Shown: positions 25,824 through 38,110 of the stretch, in pieces | How positions within the stretch are numbered: the first letter of the stretch is position 1 | Layout of the letters: each line of letters opens with the position of its first letter | Assembly (NCBI GenBank): GCA_003993805.1 | Contig: RSEF01000004.1 | Coordinates: 73,026,459 to 73,090,458, forward strand | Source of the DNA: Himantopus leucocephalus | Taxonomy: Eukaryota; Chordata; Aves; Charadriiformes; Recurvirostridae | DNA length: 64,000 bases | Reading direction: 5' to 3' | Program-made: the position numbers and the translations under genes | Notes under the pieces: generated by a model | Database searches by the model: none | Told to the model about the DNA's origin: nothing | What the model saw: the letters and a program-made list of their open reading frames with translations, nothing else

Positions 25824-28800
25824 TGCTTGCCACAATTCCCAGTAGACTGAAAATTCTCTTCCCATTGCCAACATCTACAGTGGGCTCACAAAGTCGATTA
25901 TGAATTGGTTATTATGGTAGCAATTCCAGGTGAAATAACTGAGAAGCTGATAAAGAAGTATATTAATAAGGGACTTTAAGGGACAGGAATATTTTTGACA
26001 TCAACTTCATTCTGCTTAGTAAATTTATCTTACCGCTCCATAATATATCAATTAAAAAAATCACAGTACAAGACCAGTAAAATTCAGAAAAATCGATTAA
26101 TAACTAGTCAACTGACTTCTCAAAAGTCGGAAATCACATTTAAACTGAAGTAGTAGGGGCTAGCAGTGACAGAATAACAAAAAAGGAGCAATGCTGATTT
26201 AAAAATGGATGTGATAAAAGATGCTTCTCTGAATTCAGCATTTTTCAAAGGGATACTAAAGTACGTAGACCACTTCTGGTATATATGTACTTCAAAAAGA
26301 TGGAACTGAAAGGAATGAAATGGAAATAGAAATGGAAATGGTGCGTGAAAAAGCCATAAGAACATTTTAAGAAAATTTAGCTTTATGAGCTCTGTCTATT
26401 TAGAATACTAAAATTAAGACCATGAGTTGACTTGATCATACTGTATAGTTAGTTTTGCTAGAGAAGGCATTAATTCTTTAGTGTTTAAGGACAGCACCAA
26501 AGATGGTTAGGAGTTTAATGAAACATGCTGAAAATGGAATAACATTACTGTTCTTATGATTGAATATGAATAATCATCAAAACAAGTGAGATGGACTTTC
26601 TGTCTTTGACTGTCATCAAACTCAGACTCTTAGCCCTTCCAAAAACACTAATTATTGGTCTCAGTGAAGGAGAAAAGATCTGAAATTTGACGGTCCGTGT
26701 TACACAATACATTAAACTAGGTGTCCTGATAAACATTTTTGGTCTTAAAATATGGGTTTGAGAGCTTAGCAAACGAACAAAATATTGCAATAATATTGTC
26801 ATCGTTAGTCAAAACAGCATAATAGAGAACATCAGATTGCAGTTAATAATCCCTGTGTCAAGTCCAGTGACTTACAGTTAAGATGCAGCATATATTCCAT
26901 TCCTGGGACAGTCAGCAGTTACATGACAGCATTTTTGTCTGCATCTAAATTGTGGAACTGAAACACGTTCCCAGCTCCTGGGTTTCAGTATATGCCAAAT
27001 TGCTATCCCACACTCATGTCAGCATCAGACACGGTCAGCGATCACACGCCTTGAGCAGCCTCAGGTTCCTGTGGCTACCACCTTCGACAGGAGCAGGAAG
27101 AAAGGTGCAGCATCAGCAGCAATTTGAATAATCAGGGATAAAGGTGGCAGTAGGCACTGCAAAGCATGCCTGAACCCAAATGTATTTGGGAGTTTCTGCT
27201 TCCAATTCAACGCATTTACCATGGTGCGACCATAGCTTTTCTATCAAACTCCACTATACCTCTCAATATCTTTTACTGTAACTTAGTTGGGCATCTACTA
27301 TTGGTGTTAGTTGTCACAGGAAAAATATGGAAGTGAAGGTATCTCAGGACTTGAGGTAGTGTTGAAATCTGTCACTGTACTACATAAACCCCCATAGAAA
27401 TACACCCTTGAGACCCTGCATTGCAGAACACGTGGTAGGCATTCTGCACTGTACATATTTTAACACTTTTAATTTGAGATATTATTTTCAGTACAACTTT
27501 ACATATTTCATTTATGATCATAAACATTCATCAGCATTTGGTAACAGGATGTCAAGGCAATATGGAATATGCTTTCTAATTGGTATCATGAAGTCTTGGT
27601 ATATGAAGTGGAATTTACTTTAGAGACATCTGCCTACTTAGTGTGTTATAAACAGAATATATCCTTTTTCCTTCATCTTGAAAGATTACATAAGTACTTT
27701 TCACTGATATATTTAAAGGTTTTAAAACCAGTACTGTAGCTGGATGTTTTAAGGATACCAACAGAGGAATAACATCCCCTGCTTAAACCAGACATTATGT
27801 TTAAATCTGATTTATTGTTCCTCAGGTGGCATTCATGATTGGTATGCACAAAAAGTTGAAAACGTTATTCACTTTGTCAGCTTCTAAGTTTATGCTGTTG
27901 TTCTGCCTACTGTAGTAATATAAGACCATGACCATTAAGGACAATTATTTAAAACAGACATACTTCTAAGAATGTGATATGTGTTTCTCACCCTGGCGAG
28001 CTTGAGATACCGAACTGCAATTAACATCAGGAGTTAAACTGAAAAGTGACATTCCATATGCAGGAGCTTAAATTAACTGCCAGGCTATGGCAATACAGTC
28101 ATAAATTGCCTGAGTCAAGGAGTGGACTGAAGTAAGCAGTGATCCCTGACCCACTCTCCATTCATCTGCGCTGACAGCAGTACGTCAGCCTGCAGAGGCC
28201 ACTCTCTCTTGCTTTACGTGACATAAGATGCTTTAGGAAGGACCCTGCCTGCCTGGTGGTGACCACATGATGTCACCACAAGACAAACAGTTTTTTGGGG
28301 TGGGGGAGACCTGGCTAGGACAGGAAAGTCGTTGTTCCCATCCACATCATGACCTGGCAGTGCTATCAGCTCAGACGTTCTCCAACATGTCCCAAGCCTG
28401 CATGTAACTGCAGCCTGGCACTGAAGTACTCCGATCGTGAGACTCTGAGCTCAAGCTTAGTCACAAGCTTCAGATATCACACAGACTACCTTTATATTTT
28501 GCTTCTCAGGAAGCTTGTGCGCTCCTGGCACTTAAATAGAGGGCTTGATTTCTAGAGATGTCAATCATTTAGTGATCTCAGTGAGGCTCACTGAGAAACC
28601 AGTACTCAGAATATTTAAAAATTAAAGCATTAGAATTTAAGTGGCTAAATATGAATTTAATAGCTTAACTACCGACAGAAAATGTCTGAATGTTTCTTCT
28701 TTCATTCTCCCTAATATTAAGGAAAGTAATTTTTTCTCATTATAATAATGACTTCAGCAACATACCATTAAGACTCAGTCATGCAATTTGTACTCCTGTT

Positions 28801-28938
28801 GCCCAGCGTTCAGGTTATGCTTACATATCACAGTGCAGTGCCATATAGAAACAAGCAGGTAATCTCTACAGGAACTATGCTGGGACCTGGAAATATTAGG
28901 GCCTCTATTGTTCAACATTTTATTGTGAATTTTATACC
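25824..28938. other. AT-rich non-coding DNA
   Basis: No gene or transposon is recognised. A GGAAAT-type purine repeat lies at about 26310-26341. A perfect 8-bp inverted repeat is at 28256-28263 and 28272-28279. GC content rises modestly at about 27000-27150 and 28120-28450. Confidence 0.55.
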
Positions 28939-29073
28939 CTTCATTGGACATGTACCCTGCATTGTGCAGCGTGTATTTATTGTTACTGCATAACACAGAG
29001 AGTTCCACAGGTCGCTGTGGAAGGGCTTCCATGGGTAAATGTTCATTCAGATGATCAGGGGTTGCATCATTAA
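28939..29073 (+). repeat. First copy of a tandem pair around a single N
   Basis: 135 bp, repeated at 29075-29201 (127 bp). The copies differ by about four transitions and one 8-bp indel near 28983-28995, and are separated only by the N at 29074. Like the pair at 408-711, this suggests unmerged overlapping contigs or alleles. It contains a perfect inverted repeat at 29003-29010 and 29015-29022. Confidence 0.85.
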
Positions 29074-29074
29074 N
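29074..29074. other. Single-N assembly junction
   Basis: One isolated N sits exactly between the copies, the second such case in the window. Confidence 0.8.
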
Positions 29075-29201
29075 CTTCATTGGACATGTACCCTGCATTG
29101 TGCAGCGTGTATTTATTATTACACAGAGAGTTCCACAGGTTGTTGTGGAAGGGCTTTCATGGGTAAATGTTCATTCAGATGATCAGGGGTTGCATCATTA
29201 A
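29075..29201 (+). repeat. Second copy of the tandem pair
   Basis: This copy starts directly after the N and ends at the same motif (TTGCATCATTAA) that precedes the N in the first copy. It lacks 8 bp found in the first copy. Confidence 0.85.
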
Positions 29202-32200
29202 GTCTTAACATCGTAACAGTTTTCTACATTTATACTTACAAACCCTTTTCTAGTACTGTACCAAATATTTCATGTATTTTAACAACGTTCAAAATAAGCT
29301 CCTTGTTAAAAATTTGCATGTACAGTTGCAAGTTTATATTAAGTCCATTATCAATGTTGCATAAAAGCCTTTGGCTTTTTCGTCAAGGAAGTTCTGTATA
29401 GGATCAAATCCTGATCTTCCTAGGCATGTAGGTATTCCTCTTGCTCTACACTGAACTCATCCCATGACTCAAAATAAAACTGTTTGCAGATCAGTCAAGG
29501 GACAGAAAGGTTCCTCTGAACATTTTGAACCTTTCAATAACTTCCCTCTTTTGGAATCACCTTGTTTATATTTCACTTTTAAAACATTTGATTAATCCTG
29601 TGTGTAGCATGGAACCTTTATTAGAGTTCCACTTGAGTGCATTTTCAGGGAACATTGCAAGAAAGTACAATCAGCACCGGCTAGGGGCCTGTCTGGAAAG
29701 GAAGACTTTCATGCCATAAACTGGAACTTACCACATCAAGAACATTCAAGTTGCACTTACCTTGTTTCCAACATACACAGTAATAAATGAAAATGAGAAA
29801 GCCACTGGCAAGCTAGTGGTAAAGAAACAATGACATTTGAAAAACAAAAACGCCCTTTCAAATTTTACTTAAGAAGTCATCACTGTTAGGGAAAACCTTG
29901 CTGCCAAGATATTTTTAAAACCAACCCTTAATATTTCCTGTTCCCACTTAACAGTATGAACACTGAACACGTGGAGTCTACTGTGCTGTCAAACAATCCA
30001 GGGCAAAATATGCAACACATTGTTCAGTTTCCTAAAAGTAAGTCTGTAGGAGACAGAAGAGCTATTGCAAATCTTCTTTGAAACTATCAGCTCCTCTGAG
30101 ACACTGAATTTTGAAGAAGAGTCTTAAAGAGTGATTGTTCTTTTTCTCTCAGAAACCCAAATATCACTCAAGAGAAAAGAGATAGCATAGAGAGCTCAAT
30201 ATAGCTGCGACAGAAATAGTCAATAACAGTATACTTGTCACAATGACTACACAGTTATAGAGGCAGAGAACAAGAAACTAGGAACTCTTTTTTTTCTTTT
30301 CTTTTTCTTTTTTAGCTCTGTCATATTTGAACGGTAGGATGAAAAGTCTCTAGCTAGACCAGCAGTTTAGAAAGGAAAAACTTCCATTCGGTACTTGGGA
30401 AGGATCAATATGTTTTTGTGTGTCAATATGGTAGTGAAATGTTGTAAAATGCGGGCTTTTAAAGACAGAGAGCAGGAAAAGAGATAGGACCTCAGATCTC
30501 TTCTTAAAAATTACATACTTTCCTATATCACTTTAAAAGGCAGAAAAGCTGAAGGAATTTGAGAGGTTAATAGAGCTGTACCAAAGATACTTGCCTAGTC
30601 TTTGGCATAAGTCTTTCCATCTTTCTTAATCCACAAGAGCAAGTGATTTCAGATTTTTATTCTAGGCACATGTGACAGACTGACCTGCATAGATCCATCA
30701 TCTTAGTCTGACTATTTAAAAATGGATATGATTGGAAAGGTCTACTGTGTCAATGGGAATTAGAGTATTAATGGCATAAGGGGATGCATTTTATACAGCT
30801 CATTATGAATTTGAATATTTAAAAAATTAAAATGTTTTACAATACTTTCTACCCATAATGATCACGCATATTAAGTATGAATAGAAAAATGTTCATGCAT
30901 AATACTTGCTCTTTATTAACCTCAGTCCCTGAGCATTTCAGTTTTAAAATTAAATTACTGTGTTTTTTTCCTGAAGCTGATGTCATAGCACAAATCCATT
31001 CTATTATAAGCATTACTAAAAGACATTCCCATTGAAGTCTATTTATTTGTTAAAATGTACTCCACTCAGACTTTGTGAAAAATAAAAAATAATTGTAGAC
31101 TGCAGATTTTCAGATCATAGAGTCTGAAAGTGAATTAAAGTTTTCGTGAAGATAGTACATTTTTTTAATGTTAGGGTCAGATAGTAACTTTCCATCCTGC
31201 TTTTAATGAACATCTTAGTAAGAAAAACAATGTCTTTTAAGTGTCAGGACTTTTTCTTTCTGAGATACATGAACAGGCAAAACCTAATTTGATTTTTTTT
31301 TCCTATATGTGAAAAGAAGTACAGGCGAACTTTGTCTGACCTGGCATTCAGATCACTTTCAACAGCAAAAGAGTCTTAATGCTTTCTGCCAGCTATGGCG
31401 CATGCCCTAGACAGTAACAACAGTGACCCTGGAATTGTGCCTAAGAATATCCATATTTTAGGAAAACTTGGTTCTCTGGAATAGTCTTCCTATAGCTGCT
31501 ATTTGTCAGTTGGCCTATAGTGAGTCAGGCTCTTTCTGGAAAGATTTTTGCTGCACAGAAGAGCATGCAAATCAAAACTGGTATAATGCTGCATAAATAG
31601 AAATGAACTTGAGAACAGAACAAAGGAGAAAATGGATGATGATGGCTTCAGCTTTCCTGTTTTGTTTGAAAATGCTGAGATTCCTCTTCTAAATTAGATA
31701 GATAGACTAACCACATCTTAAAAAATGAATGAGTATTAAGCCAGATGAAAGTCTAACTGGTAAATGATGTGGTCAAAGAGGCATCCCAGCATAAAGCGAA
31801 GACATATCTGTGAAATGAAGAGTTGAAGCTGATGTAATTGATAGAGTACTGAGGAAAAGCAAACTTGGAGAGGGAGCTAGCTAAGGGTTACAAACAGCAG
31901 TGATGGATGCAGAGCTTAGGAATCAAAGGATGCTTTGAAAGAGCTTCTGAGCATTGTCCCTGGGCAATGAAGTAGCACAAAGAGCCATGGCAGGGCCTGC
32001 ATTCGTGGGAGCTCAGTACGAGGAGCCGCACAGGCTCCAGAGGACATATAGGCTTATCCCCTCCAGGAAGAACAATTGGTTTGGTTTTCCAGAGGCATAG
32101 CAGACATGGACTTAAAAACATCTTTGGAGATTTGGTCACAGTCTCGACATGGGAAATAAAGGGAAGAAAAAGATGATGAATTCATTCTGTATTTGATATG

Positions 32201-34046
32201 CTCTTCATTTATGTCACTCTTTTTCATCAAAACAAAAATTTTACATGATTGGTGAAAATTCCCACTGGTATGGCAACAGAAACCAGTAATATTGCTCAAA
32301 TATTGCAGTAGATGTCAGAGTCCAAATGTGACAAATTCAGTTACTACTGCAAAGAGCATGATTAATCAGAAGAAAGGCATGAAATAGGATCAGCAATAGT
32401 GCTCAGGTAGCTTGTCAAGGCTTGTTTCTAGTATTCTAATATCAAAAAATGTGGAAATGAGCTGAATAGTGGAGTGTGATTAAATTCCAGTCTTCATTTT
32501 CTCTTCAGTTTTTCTTTTCCTAATCTCTGTTTGGGGGGATGCGTTGCAACTTGCTCACTTGCAACCTGTACAAGATGCACATGATTTAATACACATTATA
32601 CATGGGCCTGATTCCAAATTTTTAAATCAAGCAATTTTTTATTTCCCTTACTCTGTGAAATGTGCTAAAGTATGTTTATGTTATTTGAAGTGCTAATTAA
32701 GGGATTTATATTCCATTTGACAATACATTAGTGCTAAATGCTTGATTGGCTTTTGTAAGATCCTTTTCTGACAAAAAATAAAACTGAGCTATAAATTGTA
32801 TTCAGTCAGATACAAAAACAGCCAAGACAACATCTTCAGAAACATGACCATTGGACATGACCAGCTGATAGGTATGATATGTATTTCATTCTACCTACAG
32901 CCCTTTGAAATGAAATGCTTTATTATATGGTGTATTTCTAAAAAAGGCTTGGCCCTACTGTCCTAAAGATTTCTTCCCCTACTCTTTTCTCTTTGGGAGT
33001 TGTGAACTTGCAGCAGTAGGTTTGTTTCTTTTCCCCAGACCAGTGCTCCAGCCTGTGCAGATTTTCTCATTTGTCTGTATCCCGGTTATGATATGTCCTC
33101 TTAGACTCAGCCGAAGAAACTATTAGCAGCCCAGGAGAGAGACTGTCTGAGCTCCATCTCTGTGCCTGCTCTTGGTCCCCAGCCGGTGTGGAAAACTCTG
33201 TTACATTCGGATCCCTCATGGTTTCTTTCTGAGCCTCGGCCACCTGGGGATACCAAGTATTTGGGAGAGGTGGAATTGCTTCACTCTGTCCAGGAAACTA
33301 AATAGAAGCATTGCAAAGAGTGAGGTTTCCCTCAGGTAAATAGTATTCTGAATTATGATAAAAAACCTAGATGCAACTTTTTGTTGTTATTGGGTTTTTG
33401 CTTTTACAAGGAGTAAAATATCTGAATATTTTACTTGACAGCATTAAGTGGTTTCCCCTGGAAGTCACACGGGAATGATACGATTATCCCAATGGATCTG
33501 GGATGGTCAATTCAGCAGTTCCCAGATGACATGTTGAAAAACCGGGGAGCTGAGAATCTGTAGCCTCTGAGTCACCCTTGGTATGCTTTCTACCTTAGTG
33601 ATACAGAGCAATTAGCTCGGAAACACTAAGAGTTTGTAACCTAAAAGACTCAAATTTCTGGGAACTTGAGGACCTACATCTTAGAAACCAGGAAACCTGG
33701 GGTGCTTCCCTAGTACCTTCTCTATGAAGACACAAGCCTGCAGAAAGTAATCCTGGAAGAAAAATAAATTGTGATCTGCTGGCAGCAGCCCACTGTAAAA
33801 AAGGACATAGGAAGTAGAGAGAAAAGCATCTCCTGCTCAGCCTGTCTCTTCAGCTTCCAGTAAGTGAAGTTCCAGAATCCACTTTAACCTGATCTAACCT
33901 TGCTTAAACTGGTGGGAAGACTGCATACAGAGTCTGCCTTCCCGAAAACTAAAACTTCACAGTATGGAGTTACCAGAACACAAAAATATTTATTTCACCT
34001 GTCTATCTCTGTTTTATCATTATGTGGACTGAAATACATAAAATAA
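29202..34046. other. AT-rich non-coding DNA
   Basis: No gene or transposon is recognised. A pure pyrimidine tract of about 29 bases (30285-30313) followed by AG resembles an acceptor but lacks a partner donor. GC content rises modestly at about 33030-33260 and 31970-32150. Confidence 0.55.
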
Positions 34047-34106
34047 TATGGTTATTTTATGGTTTATATTTTATGGTTATATGGTTATGGTTATTTATTT
34101 GGTTTT
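34047..34106 (+). repeat. Degenerate ATGGTTAT-type short tandem repeat
   Basis: TTATGGTT and ATGGTTAT units recur with variable spacing over about 60 bases. Confidence 0.7.
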
Positions 34107-34267
34107 AAAAATGCAACTCCTGAATGAATTGGTTATATTCTTAACATGCATCTTGTTATAAAATTTTCAAAAAGTATATTCAAGCTTCATGAGACTTAAG
34201 TCAAATTCCCATTCTTACAAAATGTAGTATACCTGCAGTGTCAGCATTTATCTTTGTTTTGGTGGGG

Positions 34268-34290
34268 TTTTTTTTTTTGGGGGGGGGGGG
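34268..34290 (+). repeat. Adjacent homopolymers, T11 then G12
   Basis: Eleven T are followed at once by twelve G. Long G runs are mutation-prone and sequencing-error-prone, so the exact length is uncertain. Confidence 0.9.
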
Positions 34291-34639
34291 CAAATTAAAA
34301 GGCTGATAATTTCCATGCCAATATAATCAAAAGAACGGAGGGCAAACTGCATCCTTCTTACATTTCTTGTGTTCCTACTTCAGCTGAAATAATATTCTCC
34401 TGGATCACCATATCAGATACTTTCACAGGTATACTGCAGACATATTCAGCTCAATAAATTTAAATTCGTTTAAACTGATCTGACACAAACTACCTGGAAT
34501 AGGACTTTGTTGCATTTTATCCCATTTTCCTCTTATCACCACGTCCTTCATTGAGCTTTCCTTCAGAATCTGTTGTAAAATCTTGCGTAGTAGTGTTTTA
34601 GAGTGGTTTCTAGGATTCCTGAGAAAGTAAGCACATGTA

Positions 34640-35127
34640 CACTGACTACAAGGGAAAAAGCAAGCGTTTTTATTAACTACAGGCATGCATTACACTAAGG
34701 GTATTTAGCAAAGCAATTAACATACCGACCCAAGGACCATGAGGAAGATGAACCATCCATACATTCTTATTCTATCTTGCGCTGCGAGCTCAGCCCAGCA
34801 GTCGGTAAGTGCCAGCTTTACATGGGCATCCCCACGGAGGCAACGGTGACCTCACCGTACACCAGCCCACTGCTCTTCGGGAAATCCCGGTATTTATACA
34901 TTTGCAGAGGAAAGGGTTTCGACACATGTGGTCAGCGAGTGCCGAAAGACGCCTTGGTTGCCAATTTTCAACGTAGGGAGCCTATGGCACATGCGCCCAC
35001 TGGCCAGGCGTGCTACACGCGCCACAGCCATCCCATTTATTGGTTCGTAGGCTTTGGGCACGCGGCATATTACCATAATCCAGCAGTCATGTATTGACCT
35101 TGCTCAGGCCAATAACAGAATGTTACA
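34640..35127 (-). mobile_element. Probable solo LTR or CpG-rich promoter block
   Basis: Read on the minus strand it begins TGTAACATTCTG. A CCAAT box follows at 35039-35043, then TATAAATA at 34891-34898 and AATAAA at 34669-34674. That is the order of U3, R and polyadenylation signal in an LTR. About 17 CpG pairs fall within roughly 330 bp, far above the AT-rich surroundings. GGGTA occurs at 34699-34703 and 35128-35132, so an alternative reading is a 424-bp insertion (34704-35127) with a 5-bp target duplication. That reading leaves the AATAAA outside and gives a non-canonical 3' end. I do not recognise the family. A CpG-rich host promoter is the main alternative. Confidence 0.5.
34891..34898 (-). 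promoter_or_regulatory. TATA box of the LTR-like block
   Basis: TATAAATA on the minus strand lies about 140 bases downstream of a CCAAT box (35039-35043), within a CpG-rich context. Function is inferred. Confidence 0.45.
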
Positions 35128-35132
35128 GGGTA

Positions 35133-35584
35133 AGCAAATTATGAACTGAGCCTTGTATTCCTCCATCATTGCACGTCCTCCCCTAGTATTGCCCAACTTC
35201 TTCAGTTCTGTGGTCAGCATTTCAAACAATAGACAATAAACCATTTGTCTTCCTGTGCTGACTGCATTTTTCTCAGCTATCTATTTCTCACTCAGTGTCC
35301 ATCCATGGACCAAAATCCCATCTTTTAAACCCTCCGTACACAAGTAGTAAGGTCAAACTAGTGGGACTTTCACATTTTTGTTTTTTCTGTTCCACAGGCA
35401 GAAGATGTTGACAGGTTCTTTAAAAATCCTTGCTACTGAACTTTCAACATCATATTCCATTAGTATTATAACCTAACATTTTACAACGTTGTGTTTCCTT
35501 AAAAGTTGCAAGTATTTATGGACAAATGGCAATAAAAGCTTCCCTTGCCTCTTTTATTTCTTGTCATTCCAATGATAAGTCTCA
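35133..35584. other. Non-coding DNA, nothing recognised
   Basis: AT-rich spacer between the LTR-like block and the ancient CR1. No features were recognised. Confidence 0.6.
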
Positions 35585-38110
35585 GTATAACTAGAAAATG
35601 TGGGTCAGAAGGATCTTCCAAAGGTCATCTAGTCAATATTCCTGTGCAGCATTAGTGAAAGTGTAAAAAATGGAAATATACCATTTTGTATTTATGTTCA
35701 GGTTATGATATAAGTGTCATTCCTGACAGGTACTTGTCTAAGACTTCCAATGATGCAGACTCCATGCCCCTGTCAGGCAACCTATTTTGATGCTTCACTA
35801 TCCATAATATTGGACATTTTTCTTAATATCTTGCCTGATTATTACTTGTTTAATTTTAATCCTCTGCCTGTTCTATCATCTTTCATCTGGTCAGGAATTT
35901 CTTTTTTTGTCTCTTTGCAGTTATCTTTTACATATTTAAAGAAGGTTACCATATCACCTTTGAAGCTTCTGTTCTTGCAGCTAAGCAATGCTCATACTCT
36001 TTCCTCATACATCATCTCTTTCGAAACAGTCTTATGGTCTGTCCTATGGTGTTATCATTTAGTCCACATCTTTTTTGATGTGCAGTGTCAGAACGCAGAT
36101 AAAATATTCACTGAAGCTTTATCAAGGCTAAGTAGAATATGGTATTTCCAGCATATATTTTATTGGTTATACTCCTAGTTAGAGGGAAAAATAAGGTGTA
36201 TGTCCTCTATTGGAAATAGGATACCATTTTGTATTTATGTTCAGACTGGAATGAACCACATTCAGATTTTGTTCTGAAGACTAATGATTTGTCTAGTTCT
36301 GTAGCCTCTATTTGCATAATTAATTACTCAAGTTCAGATGTACAATTTTCCACTTGACCTATTCTAGAGTTTCTGCTCCTTTCCAGTTTAAAATTGCTTT
36401 GAGCTCTTGTCCAGACATTTTGCCTCCCTATTCTTCCCAACAGCAGCTTGATGTATTCTATAAGTATAATGAACATACTCTCTGTCCTGTCACTTAGTTT
36501 ATTAATGAAAATATTAGTGGTAATGGAATCAGAGGTGAACTCTGATTAACTCAATTCTTTATATGTTCAGTTTCACTGTAAACCATTAATACTTCCAAGT
36601 AGTTTTCCAGACAGTCTTGTATTTGAGATTAGTTTTTCTGTACTGGCTTATTACTGCTCAAAGTTTCCCCAGTTTACTTGTGAGAGTGTCATGTGGGAGT
36701 GTGATGGGCAAAACTCTTATTAAAATCAAGTTATATTTCTTTTTTTGTACAGCTGTTGTACCTTCTTAAAGAAGAAGATGAGGTTGGTTCAGCACAAATT
36801 GTTCTTGACAAGTCCATGTTGGCTGTTACTCATCTAAGCTGTTTTCTTTTAGGTGATAATAGGTTGTTCTTGTCCATTTTCTAGGAATTAAGCTAAAGAC
36901 CTGATCTATAATTACCTCTCTCCTTCTTTTTTTTTCTTCCCTCTTTGAAAATAGGCATTATGTTCATCCTCCACCACCCATTTTTGTAAATCATTACAGC
37001 TCTTTTAGGGTGAACTGAACTCAAAATGCAGTGCAATAGAATAAGTGGAAAATTCTGCATGTAGATCAACTACATACACGAAGATCAGGGAAGTAAGCAC
37101 TTGTTCTGCAGTACAGAATCTGAGCACTCAAAGGCAAACATTAAATATCTAAGAATGCTTCATCCTTTTCTTTAGCATTTAGAGAGAATGTACTCACACC
37201 CCAGCAATCTAAAATGTAGATTTTATCTACATATTCTTTTTCCTGTTCATATATTATTTCTGTATGAAATCTTCCCAGTGAGTCAATGGCAGCAATTTCA
37301 CTAGCCACATGATTGTGTTTTGTATTTTCCTGTAAACTCGTGAAAAATGGCAGTGAACACTGTGATTTTCCTGGTATCATCTACTGATAACTTTCTCTTC
37401 TGCTGACAGTGGAGCAATGATTTTCCTGGACTCCTACAACATTTGCATAGCAATTTATTTTTGCTTGTGATATCCCTGAATAGTTGAATATCTTCCTTTG
37501 CCATGGCCTATCTAGTTTTTCCTTTGTGTACCTCGCCTTTAGTTTTATTTATCCTTAACAATCTGATCAAGTTTTTACTTCCTGCATGCTTTGTTCTTGC
37601 ACTTGAGGTCAGTGATGTGGTCAGATTGTTCTCTTAGTACTGTTCTGATCTTTTCTCACCAGTGGGGCAGTTTGTACTCGTGCCCTTGTTACTGATCCTT
37701 CAAAGAAATCCCAGGTCTTCTGAAACCCCTATTTCCTAAGACTTGCCTCTCAAATTTCTTTATCAGTTTTCTATGTTTAATGGGGTCTGTCTTCCTGCAA
37801 TCTAGTAGTCCAATTTTGCTCCTTGAATTTTACTTCAAAAATGTTTTCTTGATCTTCCATGTTTCCTAAAGCCTGGGAAGGTGATCTTTTTTTTTTTCTC
37901 CTCAAATCATTTTTTCCTTCAAATAAGGCCCTTATTTATATCTTACTTATTTAATTATATCTTCTGTATCAAAAAGACTGTAATCAGTGCATCACATGAA
38001 CCTGTTGGAGACATTTTTTCCTCAGTAGTATTCTTTTCTAGGAAACGTTTAGATAGCTAAAATCCCCTATAATCTCAAACTACTGTGCTGTACATCATTC
38101 GACCAACTGC
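35585..38110 (-). mobile_element. Ancient, long CR1 LINE, minus strand
   Basis: About 2.5 kb that follows, in reverse-complement order, the older CR1 type I recall from turtles and archosaurs. The 3' UTR block AAGGTCATCTAGTCAATATT is near 35620, TCATTCCTGACAGG near 35719 and TTTTACATATTTAAAGAAGG near 35928. Reverse-transcriptase-region blocks follow: TTTATTAATGAAAATATTAG near 36500, GAGAGTGTCATGTGGGAGTG near 36682 and TTGTTCTTGACAAGTCCATG near 36801. The most 5' part reaches the endonuclease; 38053-38067 translates on the minus strand to GDFSY, a decayed GDFN active-site motif. Identity is low and indels are many. The part from about 37000 to 38100 is less certain block by block, though its order is right. 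No usable open frame remains. Confidence 0.82.
35585..38110 (-). pseudogene. Decayed CR1 ORF2 (reverse transcriptase to endonuclease)
   Basis: Conserved CR1 blocks at nucleotide level show that both ORF2 domains were present in this copy: reverse transcriptase at about 36070-37000 and endonuclease towards 38100. All frames are interrupted many times. A 154-codon open frame at 35714-36178 on the opposite strand is antisense to the element and is fortuitous. Conserved residues are mostly lost; the GDFN motif reads GDFS. Confidence 0.65.

Noticed and set aside
30285..30315. Pure pyrimidine tract plus AG as an acceptor
   Set aside because: No matching donor or open frame is near, so it is treated as a simple repeat.
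35714..36178. 154-codon plus-strand open frame
   Set aside because: It is antisense to the ancient minus-strand CR1 at 35585-38110 and has no resemblance to any protein.
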